Source of the DNA: Baylisascaris procyonis
Taxonomy: Eukaryota; Nematoda; Chromadorea; Rhabditida; Ascarididae
Length of the DNA stretch: 64,000 nucleotides
NCBI GenBank assembly: GCA_037389465.1
Contig: JAZARR010000074.1
Coordinates: 558,001 to 622,000, forward strand
Reading direction: 5' to 3'
Positions 52,911 to 64,000 of this stretch are shown here, in pieces (position 1 is the stretch's first letter; every line of letters begins with the position of its first letter). Under the pieces are notes generated by a model, which did no database searches, was not told the origin of the DNA, and worked only from the letters and a program-made list of their open reading frames with translations. The position numbers and the translations under genes were made by a program.

Positions 52911-52920
52911 TATATAAAAG
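52911..52920 (+). promoter_or_regulatory. TATA box of the transporter gene
   Basis: TATATAAAAG stands 107-116 bp before the proposed ATG at 53,027, on the gene's strand. It would place the transcription start near 52,945. Match to the consensus is strong; function is inferred from position. Confidence 0.5.
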
Positions 52921-53026
52921 CAACTTTACTGCTCTCTTGTTACTCGTGCGTCCAAACATTTGTCTGTCTGTCTTCCTGATTCACGGTGCCCATTTCTCTT
53001 TCGACGACCTGCCATCAGGGCATTCG

Positions 53027-56000
53027 ATGAAGGTTCATCCCTCTATAAAGACGTAAGTTTTCTCTTCAGTGTTTTTATTAATTTCAGATGTGATTTTAAA
53101 ATTCTATTTGCTTGCTGCTTCTTAACCATAGCGCTACTGACCAAAAGGCTTGGTAGCCACAGCATGATCGTTACAGCTTGCAGTGCTGCATTGCGAAGAT
53201 ATTTATAGAACTCATTACTTACTGCGTTTCCTTCATAGTTTTGCTTCTCCCTATAAAAAATTATTTTTGCACAAATGGCGTTCTCAAGATTGTGACTTCT
53301 TTGAGATTGTAACATGGCAGATTTTAGTGCGATTTGATAGTATATAGCTAATAGAATCGTGCTTCAACGATTTATCGAATATGCGACAAAGTTTAATACC
53401 ATTGTAGGTGCACTTCTTTGCAATGATATTTACTTATCGAGAATAACATCTACTTCGGTATTACATATGCCCAGTATCAAATCAAATGAAGAAGACTGTT
53501 AGAAGGTCTGGCGGGATATGAGCTTCAGCAGTTCCGCTTAGCCGACCAATCACCCTCATGATTCCTCTGAAAACTAGAAAACATGCGTAATAAGGCACTT
53601 ATCAATCGTGCAACATAAAACTTTACTTTTTCGGGGCCCAGCTTATACAATATGATAGGGATATGATAACCGAGTTGATTATGAAATTTATCCAAATCTT
53701 TTCACGCCCTTAGATGGCTAGAATTCCTTGTGAAATGTATAAATCATTCTCATAGAATGTCGCTCAATATTGCATATTTCACAACGCTAACTTGGGCAAT
53801 TTTCCCACATGCAAAAACGAGTCACAGCACGAAATCACCTGCATGCACACAGACAAAGCATTTCCCTGATTTGCTTTGTGAATGCAGATTTGTGAATGCA
53901 CTCAAAACAAGCAGTGGCTTTTGTACAACTTTGCATCCTGACGTCGATTATGTGAACCTCGAGAGGATCATTCGAAATATCTCTGATTGCAGACATATGC
54001 GCCAAAATGATTTCATTGTGCAAAACAACTTTCTTATTCGTTTAGTGTCGATATTGCTGACGTATTGGAGAAAAAGGGTACGCCATGGAGATCGTTATGG
54101 ATTAGCTATTTGGTGCAAATGATGACTGGTATACAATATTCCATATACTTCACGTCGATGTGGCCATACCTTATGACTGTTAGTAATCCATGCCTTTCGA
54201 CTTTGTGCTCCTACCTCTTTGATAAAGGAAAAAGTTTGTTTTGATGACGTCATTAACGTATTACCTTTTAACTGAACATAAATGAGAATAGAAAATTTAC
54301 CAGAAAATTGCGACTTTTTAATGTGACACTTTATTCAACATCTGAATTATTCCAGTGTTTGCTTGCATTTTTGTGCCGAAAGTAAACTATTCGTCGATCA
54401 CGGTCGACAAAGTTTCCTATTCACGATTATGCGGTCGAGTGTACTTTTACTCGTTTAGAATCGAAAGATTGGAAGTAAATGAATGTGGAGAATACATATC
54501 GTTGTCTAATGAGTACTGCGGTGATGTCATTTATATACGTGGCAACCGGTGAACTTACCGATCCGTCAAATTTGGGGCATGATATTTTCATGGAAAAGGA
54601 AAAGTTTGTGTGCTCATTTCCACTCGTATAGTGAAAAGCGAGAGGTGAACTGCAGGAAACGAGTGTTCTTTGGCATTTCGCCTATTTCGCGAATGAAACT
54701 GCTCATGAATCTTAGCTGATGTCGGCACTGATGTTGGTTGCTGATGAATGAAATTCATCAATAAACAACAAACAATAAAATGTACAAGATGATGTTTTAA
54801 TCTTTAGTTAATCGGTCACTTATTACAAGTTTTGCACTCTCTTTTTTTATAACAGAACGGATGAAAAATAGAAATTTGCCAGATCTAAGATGCTTGTAGT
54901 TTACTGCTAATCGGAATATTTGCTAATATTTTCAAGAATGGCTGATCAGCATGGATGATGATATAGGATGTCACCTATTATGTAGACACTAGCATTCGGT
55001 ACTTTTGAACTGAAACTACGCTACAGACTCATGCATATCTACGTATAGTCACGGCATTTCCATATTATTAAATTTTTTCTGTTTTATTTCTGCTTTACAA
55101 CTAATCAGTTTTAATTTCCCTTCAGCATGTCTTCGAGATTTGTAGGGAGGCATCGAACCAGTGTTATCATGCTCACTATCTCGTGCAATCAGATTGATCA
55201 GCAATCACGACTGATGAAGAGCTTTAAACAACTGTCCCTTACGACGAATAAATTCGTAGAAAAACGTAAGCAGGCCTTTCCTAAAAAGTTTAATGAAGCT
55301 CTTTGGACTGCAGCTAGATTCAAGTGTGAATCTGTCGATGTTTGGTTGGATCACTGTGGCATACAGCATAGGACAGATGGTTGCTACATGGGTCTTCGGG
55401 TACTGGAATCAACGGACGATGTCTGTGCGATGGCCTGCTTGCTGTGGTCTTGCATTTATGGCTTTCGGCAATGCAATATATGGTGCACTATCGAAATTAC
55501 CTGTTCGTCATGCATTGTGGATGCTCTTCGCAAGGCTGCTCGTTGGATTTGGGTCCGGTAAAGAAATTTAATGTTTTCAAATTTCTTTGTATCCTTCCCG
55601 GAAGAGAACAATAAGTGTTTGATTTCCTGAAGGAAAACTTTGATGCTAGATGGCAAAATGGTATGTTACGCAGGTAAAATTTCATTGAACCTAAACAGGT
55701 GTATACATAGTTATTCTCTGCAGAGGTAATTTGCTTGAGGATTCACAACTTATTTAATTGCTGGTAGGCAATAATTTCATATTGTCACTTCAGTTTCTTC
55801 TCCTATCCTCTCACTTTCAGGCAACTTAACTATTCTACGAACCTATTGCGCTATGGCAAGTTCACGACAAGATAGAAGCAAGGCAATGTCATTAGCTGCT
55901 GGAGCGTTCGTTGTCGGCCTCTCACTTGGACCCGCTCTCCAGGTGTGCTTCGGACCGAAGTAATGGAACAGGTTGCATAGTGGTGACGAATAAAGGCTTC

Positions 56001-59000
56001 TAAACCGTCGATAGATCCTTGTCTTTTTTCGTTATTTTTTCTGAACCATGCATTTGCAGTTACTGGAAGTTATGGGAGTTTTTTATGTCGAATTGGTCAT
56101 ATTGAACATGGCTCGGAAAAGTGTTCGCTCTTTGCTCACGAAAAAAGTTGAGCGCCTTCGTGAGCTAGGAGTTACCTAATTGGGAAGAAGTTTACCAATC
56201 TCTCTCTTTCCATTTCTAGTCCTCTTCTATCCCTCGAAGATTTGAAAGTTTTCCGGGAAACGTCTACTGGAAACAAAGGAAAACATCGAGTTCAGTTGAA
56301 ATTCTTGTCTGTTGTTTTAAGATGTATAATTTGTAAATTAGCTTCCGTTATGTGAAATATTTGAGGTTGTTGGTGAAATAGGGCGGAATAAGTATTGTAT
56401 TTTGGATGAAGCTTGATGGTCATATTTCAGTCGCTGTTCACTCCAATTGGAAACGAAGGTGTGGTTTTGCTTGCGCTTCCATTCAATATGTATACAACAC
56501 CTGCATTCCTTATGATTTTTATTTCACTACTTTCTCTCCATCTACTCGTCGTTGTTTTCGAAGAAGTTTATGCGGGGATTATCACCGACGACGAAAAACG
56601 AGGCATGTTTCTTGATAAACAGCAAATGTAGAGATGGAAAGAGCCTAATTGCTGGGTACTGCAATATTCTTTTTGATGATGTAGTTGGTTGCTATGATCG
56701 TAGCAAACTAATCGATTCCCCATAGAGGTGATCTCACTGCGAAAATTAGTGATCTCATATGGGCAGTGGCTGTGAGTCGATTATCCTTTATGAGCAGGAA
56801 AAGCCATTCAACCATGTTTATCGTGATCGCAATACCGCTTTGCAGCACAGCAAGAACATGTTTCTTGTTCTTATGTAATAAATTCGTAGTTTCGTATTCT
56901 TCACTTAGTTTTACGTGAGAGAGAATTTTGTTCGTTTATGCAATTTGATGAGACTTTGTGGGTCGAAGAATCAATCATCTTTTCGTTCAGATGCATTCGT
57001 CGTGGTGCCGAAATTCGATAGAATAGCAGCCGCCATATGTATATATTTATGGTTCATGATGCAAAGTATTTCGACGAATGTCGAGATGTGAGTAACGGTG
57101 CTCTTTCGCTGTATTTCATTGGCACAGACTCCGTGCTCATAATTTTACAACCCACAATAGAGACTATTCTGAACGTATAAAAAAACTTTAATGCGAACCT
57201 AGCGTCCAATACACCTCATGCAATTTGTTCGGCACGGTAAATACTTCCTGGCAGAATGCTTTGTTCCGATGGCCGATAAGAATAAAATATGAAATACCAA
57301 TTATGATATATCAAAGAAATAAAAAGACCTAATTAAATGATTTATCTAGTCTGAAATTTGATGCCAAAATTTCCACGTTTATAGAATTCGATGTTGCAGA
57401 ACTTCCGTATTGTCTACTTCAGAATCTCTACACCGTTCACGATGGCTCTCTATAACTGGAACGAGAAGGAAGCTGTATTTTATAACGGCATTATGCAGTG
57501 GCTTGGATGCTGTATCGATGTTATCAATTACGTCATCATAAGCATTACACCTATCGGCAAAATGTATTTCTTTTGAATCGTTGCGAATGTCGCCGCTGCA
57601 TCAGTTTCTTTCATGGCATTGAGCATTCAGAGGCACAATCTAAAAGTCTTTCGATTCCTATTTCGTTGTGGTCAAAATCGCATTAAAAAATTCACAGTAA
57701 GCAATCAATTTTGACGGCAATTTTAATTTCTTTGTTTGTTGGCCGCTTCAATGCCACTTGTACACAGTCACACAATTAATCCTCGTCACAAAACAACCAT
57801 ATTAATGAAGCTAGAATTTAGTAAATGCTGCTGCAAAAAACTTTGCAAGACTTTGGAATCTCCTTTGACGTTCACTGTTAATCTTGATCACCCAACCTTA
57901 TCCACTCGTCCTCCGTCTTCCGCCATCTGCTACGAAAAGTTTGCTCCTTCGTTACTTACGTTCGCGGAAGGCGGGGGGGGGGGGGGGGGGGGAGATGTGA
58001 GAGATAAAGTGACATAAAGACAACGCGTGAAATAGGCAACATTTTTAAGCATGTGAGCAGGGTGCGACTAATACATATCCATGAGAGCCTAAATGTCGTT
58101 GCTCCATAAAGATGCTTTTCAGTGATAAGAGAAAGCTGTTGATATTCAGTGTGCTGTGCTTCATACTCCATCACATACTCACGTTCCCGTGGCCCTTCTA
58201 TGATGGCCCTCTCGACTACATCCCAGCCGGTAACACTCATTACAATACAAACTGTGTCATTTGCGATGTTCCTTATATAGTTTTATTCGCTAAAATTTCT
58301 ACTCAATAATCACCGAATATTTCATCTTTTCAGTTCGTTCTATCTAAACACACAAGTAACCTTAGGAGGCAGAATAAATCGCTTTCAAATGTGGTATTCG
58401 ATCGGTTTTATTTGAACCCCAATAGTACCACATCCTGTAACGTAGCGTAAGAGGGAGTTTATTGTATGCCTACCTTTACCGTTCTTTGTTTTGCTCTGCT
58501 GGTACCTCAGTTCTCTGTTAGGCTTCAAATGTGTGCAGCGCCTGGGGGAGCACATATTCCGTGAAAAAATCGCAGCATACAGTAATCAGTTTTTTCTCAG
58601 TATGCAGTGAACATGATTCAGCACTGGTCAATTTTTATGCATTCGCTAGTAAGCAGGAAATGTTTTCCTTCAAGAATAATTCTACTATTTGTATTCTGGA
58701 AAGCTCTTGTTGCAACAGATTCGGGAGTTGACGACATCTCCATATCCGGAGGATGCTTGCACAGGTACGAATGGTGCGCGCATACGACACGGGTACCCTT
58801 GCCGATCTATGCATTCAGTGTCGTCGTTATTTCCGGATTCGCATTTCCTTTCTTGGCTGCTCCGCTGGGCACAGTTTTCTCAGAAATTCTGGGTCCAAGG
58901 AAGCAGGTGTGTTAGTATATTGAGCCTTGCTAACTATATAGCATTCGTAGAAGAAAGGAATTCATCCTTCTTGCCAGTAATATATTCGCAAAAGCAGCAC

Positions 59001-60113
59001 CACGATCGAGGTGTATGGATCGTCTCAAATCAACAAATATGTCTCATCATTTGATGTTTTTCTTTGGATCAACCGGGTGTTGTTAAAAAGTGTAGCTCTT
59101 TATCACTTCCATCTTCTTATTTTTTCAAACTTTTTCCTGCCATTCAGGGGTACACGAAATGTGATAGTCAGGATGACGAAAATGTTGTTGATAGCAGAGC
59201 ACATATGAAATCTGGTTATCGGAAATTTAAACTGACATTTGGCACGCTGATCAAATCATATCACGATCTATTCCTGAAAGCTGTTATTAAAGTTGCTACC
59301 CAGGTTTTTCCGTCACAAATGAACCTAATGTAGGTGTTAATATAGGTTTGCGCGCACAGGAGCATTCCGCTGCTAGATTGAATGAACCTTCTTAAGTCTT
59401 TAAAATTGGCCGATGAAATGGATTTTCGTAGTCGAATTGTATGATGATATGAACCTTGAAAGACGGCATGCGTTAGCAAGGGGTACTGATTTCTTATTGA
59501 ACTTGAGTTTGAGTGAATAATTAATATTGGGGCATAAAAAGTGGTATGTTTAGAGACAACGCAGCCAGGTTGCTAATAAGTAACACTGCGACAAAGAACA
59601 TTGCAGGGAATGATGCAAGGAGTGTTCGAGTTCGGCGGTTCGGTTGCGAGATGCGTTGCGCCAATTATTTTAACGTATGCAGTGTTTGCTATCAATTGTT
59701 TTGATAAAAACCCTCTTGTTTATTGATAGTGATCGAAATATCGTTTTGATGATCGGTGAAAGAAGATTCTTCAATTAATAAAGCATTCTACGTTATTTCA
59801 AGCTAATTCAATTAAATAAGAAAACATAAATTGTTCTCAATCTGGCAGCGATAGATTCGATTGATCTCGTGATGCCATTATGCCTCTACGGTCATTTAGT
59901 CATTTTCTGACTGTCGCAATGTGAGACAGTATTTATTGCAGGATCCTATTCGAAGCATCCGGCTATTTATGGCCAACAGTGATTCATTTTTTAATGCTCC
60001 TCATTGGTCTTCTACTTCTGTTGGTGTTCTATAGACGGATAGTGCCGCTGAAGTTGATACCAGAAAGAGGAGTGCCCACTCACTACAAGAACGGCGTATT
60101 CTATCGATTGTAA
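53027..60113 (+). CDS. Major facilitator transporter, MFSD8/CLN7-like
   Basis: Membrane carrier of the major facilitator superfamily; the closest family I recognise is lysosomal MFSD8/CLN7, so an endolysosomal location is likely but inferred. Eleven exons keep one frame to a 489-residue product: 53027-53052, 54046-54178, 55314-55557, 55821-55942, 56431-56602, 56991-57087, 57423-57563, 58123-58229, 58719-58906, 59607-59674, 59942-60113 (TAA). Helix 1 with QYSIYFTSMWPYL (about 30), helix 2 FGWITVAYSIGQM, loop FGYWNQR, helix 4 ARLLVGFGSGN, LGP in helix 5, FDRIAAAICIYLW in helix 7, GTVFSEILGP then FEFGGSVARCVAPI, and a last helix before YRRI give the usual 12 segments. Length compares with about 520 in vertebrates. 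The tiny first exon is chosen because its GTAAGT donor has the right phase; this end is the least certain. Intron 5 uses a GC donor. Confidence 0.88.
56603..56990 (+). other. GC-AG intron in the transporter gene
   Basis: Exon 5 ends CGAG followed by GCATGT, and the next exon starts ATGCATTC after TTCGTTCAG. Only this join keeps the family sequence (DDEKR then DAFVVVPKFDR) in frame. No in-frame GT donor is available before the stop at 56,629. Confidence 0.75.
57973..57992 (+). repeat. Run of 20 G in intron 7
   Basis: Uninterrupted G-run inside the 559-bp intron 57,564-58,122 of the transporter. It could form a G-quadruplex, and its length may be unreliable in sequencing. Confidence 0.9.
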
Positions 60114-63100
60114 ATCCGAAAACAATGTTTATATTGTAAATAACGTTTTACATTCGTTCATATCGGCAACATGTTCATTGACATCGGATAAAGACTGATT
60201 ATTTTATTGCTATTTTTTGCCAAATTGCCGAATATGGACGAGCAGATATGCCTGCAAAAGTGCGCAGAAACACTTATTTTATCCGCATTTACATCCAAAA
60301 CATTGCTAATTTGGAGAAATATTTCACCGAACTCTCTAACGTGGAACTTATAGGCTCCAAAGAAGGTATTTTGATTTCCGCATGAGCATCTACAAAAAAA
60401 TTAATTCCTATAATGCATCGTTTATTGTGCAAAACATTCATTTGCTAAGCGCTTTGCAAATGCTTCAGACTTTGAATGCAGGTTTGACAATGGGGATTCG
60501 TGCTCAAAAGAATTGCACATATTCAGGCGAGCTGCGCATTGTTTAAACGCTAAATACGCATTTTATAACCCTAAAATTCTGTGATGCCGAAGTAGTTTTT
60601 TCCAACCCCTCACGCAAAAAAAAATTAGATATCGATTCACTTATATTTTTCAAAAATCGATACAACACGGTAAACAATCTTTCAATGTAGGGGGCTTCGT
60701 CGTGAATCAGTACAGCGAAACATAACTGAACCTTTAATCCTAAATAGGGTTCTAGAATATTCGTAGTAACAGACCGGGTTGCCAATAGTGAATGTACTGT
60801 TTCCCTCAATAGCTATTTACCAGAGTGGTGAAAATAACGACCAAAACACTTATACTAGAAGCTAGTGCCGCTCGAAAATCAGTCAACAAAAATCAATGGT
60901 GAGAAAAAAATCAAATAAACATACCCCACATCCCATAAAAATACCACTGCAACTGAAGCATCAAATTTTCATCGATAGCGCGAAACAATTCGATTCACGA
61001 AAATAAGCTGAAGTAGCCTTTCCACATTAGCTAGAGGGATTAATTAAAAAGAGCACCCGCAGAGATGAATCGACAAAATATCTTCCAGCATTCTCAGGTC
61101 TTACCCTTAAAACGGTCGTTTTTAAATGTGATGTTTTTTAAATGGAGAAACATAAATTCATTAAATACTTTCATGAAATTATGCGGGAGATGAAATTTCA
61201 ATTCCGAATACGATTGGGCGCAAAGCTTCAACTTTGATTGCAAAATGTAGTATAGGAATTTTCAACCTCCACGGAACTTGTTGGTAGATAGCGTCATTGT
61301 GGTCTCACGTCATCAGTTGGTATGCATCTAAGGGAATAACCCGTCGGCTAAATTGCTTGTCCAAAGCGAATATGCTATATGAGAAAAGTGAAGCGGTCGC
61401 GATTTAGCACCGCCAGTCAAATGGAAGATTTGTTTCCGGAAAAGTCTTACGGTCCTTATTAAGTGCTAATCATTGTTGTTTTTACGCTGTCAGGAAAAGG
61501 TTCACTAAACAAAGCGATCAGTCGGGAAAGCTCCCCATGTTGCTCAGGCCATAATGTTTTCTACTGTGATTTCCGCAACGAAATATTACCAAATGGAACG
61601 ATTGACCTGTGAATGAGAATAAGCTCCTACTTCCAGCTCCGCTAGGACACACTCCCAAATCCATAGCAACAATATAAAAAGTACAGTACCTGCTGCACTA
61701 CAACACTGATTATGTTCTTGCGGTCTTAGTTGTAAAGTTTCAGTACATTTCAGCCCATCTTGGATGTTTTTCAAACATTGACACCACTATGTTAATAAAG
61801 GAAAAAGCTGTTGTTTGGTAAACGTTATGTTAAGTGCGCATATTACGTTAAGTGCGAAATTCTACAAAGTGAAAAATACGGTTGCGCATACTCAGCGTTG
61901 TTCAATAACGTCATGTACTGCTGCCCCAAAATTATATGGAATACACGAGGTAGCTGATGTGGAGGCTAACTGGATGAAGAATTGCCGTCTTGCTGTGGAT
62001 GAATTTCTATGGAATGATAGTTTGCGAAAAAAATCAACACCTCCAACAATATCTGTAAGGACTGTGAACGTTGGATGTAAAGAAATAATTAATAGCATTA
62101 CTTACAGTTGGCAACGTTTCAGTGATGAACTAGCAATATGAGTGGAAATGTGTAAGACCTGCAAAAGACCACAGTTTGCAAGTAACTACACCAGCTCCTT
62201 GTATCCTTTGTTCAATCGTAAGGTCTTATGAAGGATTGTTTTCCTATTCTCGACATGCATTATTGCGCTTGAAAAGTGATCTTGTTAAATGTTAGGGTCT
62301 CGCAAATTGAATTCGTTCCCATATGGAGAAAGGAAGCGAGTTGAAATGACAATGAACGATCATAAACAGCTTTAGAACTTCTGTTAGAAAGTCGCTTGAA
62401 GAGCAACAATCACATAGCGAAGATGTATGGGAGAAACCAAGCGAGAAAGCAAAATAGAAGATGCAAGCGCACGTATAGAAAATGGATGAATTCTTAAATT
62501 TCAAGTACAATATAGCACGCGACAGTTGAAGCATAGAGCACTCATAACGAACATTTGAACATTTCGAAATGTGCTTTGCAGTAGGGAGGAGGAAATCAAG
62601 CTGAAACAATGAGTAAATTCAGCTAAAAACTTTTCCCATAATGCCGCTGTTGTTGGCAATAAAGATTTGCTCAAACAGAATTGTTTTGCAAACAGCATCC
62701 CAAAATCTCCGTTCTTCTTCGAATTTTCGTACTGACTATTAGCCGTGAAAAGATATTTGAATTACGAAAATCTTGCAACCTAAATTCTATCAAAATTGTT
62801 AAAGTTTAAAAAAATTCAGTTCTCTGCAACAATCTTCGGGGAAATATCTCCTCTCTATTGGAGTTAATTGCTCAAAAGAAGTTACTCACTAAGAACAAGC
62901 AGAAATAAACTGTAAAATCCGAACGAAATTGTTTCAACTATAGAAAAGGGTAATAGTAAATTCTCATGCACCAAAACCATCAGAAATCAACGAGCTGCAA
63001 TTCACAGTTTTTTCTGTAGAGTAATCTTATCTGACTTATTGAATAATGGTACTTTGCATGCTGTTGCTACTTGTCATCAGTTTCAAATTAGAGAATGGCA

Positions 63101-64000
63101 ATACCTTGCAGAATACTGGAAACCGCTAATCGAATGCGTGTAATAAATCACACTAGAACAACTTCCGGTGTGTACAGCCTGCAACCGGCTTCTTCTAAAA
63201 GGAAGCCCATGAAAGATGGTGAACCAAACAACTCTACATTAAGATGGTGAACCAGACAACTCTACATTATAGTAAGGAAGTCGCACCTCTGATCGCTCAC
63301 TTCATTCCAAACGTTCGCTGAGCTTCTTTGGTTATATATTATATGGCGAGCGGAAATGGATTTTATTGATTAAGCTTGCATTTTTTCAATTTTATTCACA
63401 GTCACTAGGGCAACTTTTTATGGAAGTTTTAATGAACCTCAACTCCACTACGTAATTAATAACTGCAGAGATGAGATGATTTTGAATATGATTCGAGCAA
63501 GCAACAATTTCTCTGGTATACGATTCTGTTCCAAATTGAGCACTCTGCTCCTTTTCGAATGGGAATGACCACCGAGTGAGAATTGTTCTGACGCATCCAA
63601 GTCGAACGCCTTACTTCGTCGATCCAGCCATCGATTATCGCCATTTTTTGCAAACATGCGAAAAAACGTTGGGTGATTTGGTACATATTGGCACAGCACG
63701 AACGGTCACAATGATTTTTGGTCGCTATCAACAACTGCGCCAAAGCACACTTTTAGCAAAGCACACATTCATGTACTCATGATGGATACGTTGATAAACA
63801 ATCGCGATTTTTGAAATCTCTCCCATCAATTCAACATCTTTCCGCTGGCCGCTTTTTCATTCAGTCATAAAACATTTCACCGTACTTCCTTTCGACTTCG
63901 CAGTTGTGAAAAGTACTTTAAAAATTTATCTTTTAACTTCATAGGTGGCTTTTCTAGTTGGAAGAGAGTCTGTTAGGGTGGAAAATCGATATGCCCATTT
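60114..64000. other. No recognisable gene
   Basis: 3.9 kb downstream of the transporter. Two plus-strand stretches look mildly coding, about 61,952-62,052 (ends at a GTAAGG donor) and 63,576-63,782, but neither has a recognised family or a full exon context. No repeat of the array and no RNA gene seen. Confidence 0.45.

Noticed and set aside
53730..54122. 130-residue plus-strand open frame as a separate gene
   Set aside because: It overlaps transporter exon 2 in the wrong frame; the exon 2 frame matches the MFSD8/CLN7 first helix.
55127..55561. 144-residue plus-strand open frame
   Set aside because: It is a shadow frame over transporter exon 3 and the intron before it; the conserved frame is the other one starting at 55,314.
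57570..57690. Continuation of the transporter coding sequence past GKM with hydrophobic reading after a TGA
   Set aside because: The join 57,563 to 58,123 gives IGKIDKRKLLIF in phase and fits the family, so this stretch is intron.
1..64000. CRISPR arrays, prokaryotic operons, tRNA or rRNA genes, SL RNA genes
   Set aside because: I scanned by eye and saw no short spaced direct repeats, cloverleaf signals or rRNA-like blocks; intron-containing genes show this is nuclear eukaryotic DNA.

Overview
The window looks like nuclear DNA of a nematode, probably a strongylid (clade V) parasite; the phylum is well supported and the finer placement is inference. The genes are split into exons of about 70-250 bp with introns of a few hundred bp. 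Splice acceptors are short and T-rich ending in CAG/TAG, one acceptor sits 13 nt before a start codon as expected for spliced-leader addition, and degraded non-LTR retrotransposon pieces are present. There is no operon or other prokaryotic layout.

Layout. Roughly the first 50 kb is a head-to-tail tandem array, all copies in the same orientation. The unit is about 17.44 kb (17.77 kb in the first copy): unit 1 about 2,784-20,550, unit 2 20,551-37,993, and a truncated unit 3 37,994-48,064. The left 2.78 kb is a diverged stretch of the same unit. The right edge carries a much older fragment (48,225-50,285) of a mid-unit segment. Each unit carries one minus-strand gene for UDP-glucose/UDP-galactose 4-epimerase (GALE, Leloir pathway). 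Copy A (145-3,658) loses its last exon off the left edge. Copies B (17,234-21,425) and C (34,677-38,868) are complete and read as identical proteins. The 13-kb spacers between epimerase genes hold a non-LTR reverse-transcriptase relic, a fibronectin-III-like reading frame, a broken candidate exon, simple repeats and copy-specific insertions.

To the right, after a single-copy spacer, 53,027-60,113 (+) holds an 11-exon gene for a 489-residue, 12-helix transporter of the major facilitator superfamily, most like MFSD8/CLN7. A TATA box lies about 115 bp before its start. The last 3.9 kb has no recognisable gene.

The main interest is the array: three very similar epimerase genes on a long repeated unit, with mosaic sequence differences that suggest unequal exchange or conversion. 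Copy A has exons 1-2 identical to the others but exons 3-6 about 12% different in protein, and a decayed splice donor. An assembly duplication cannot be excluded from sequence alone, although copy-specific substitutions and indels argue against a simple one.
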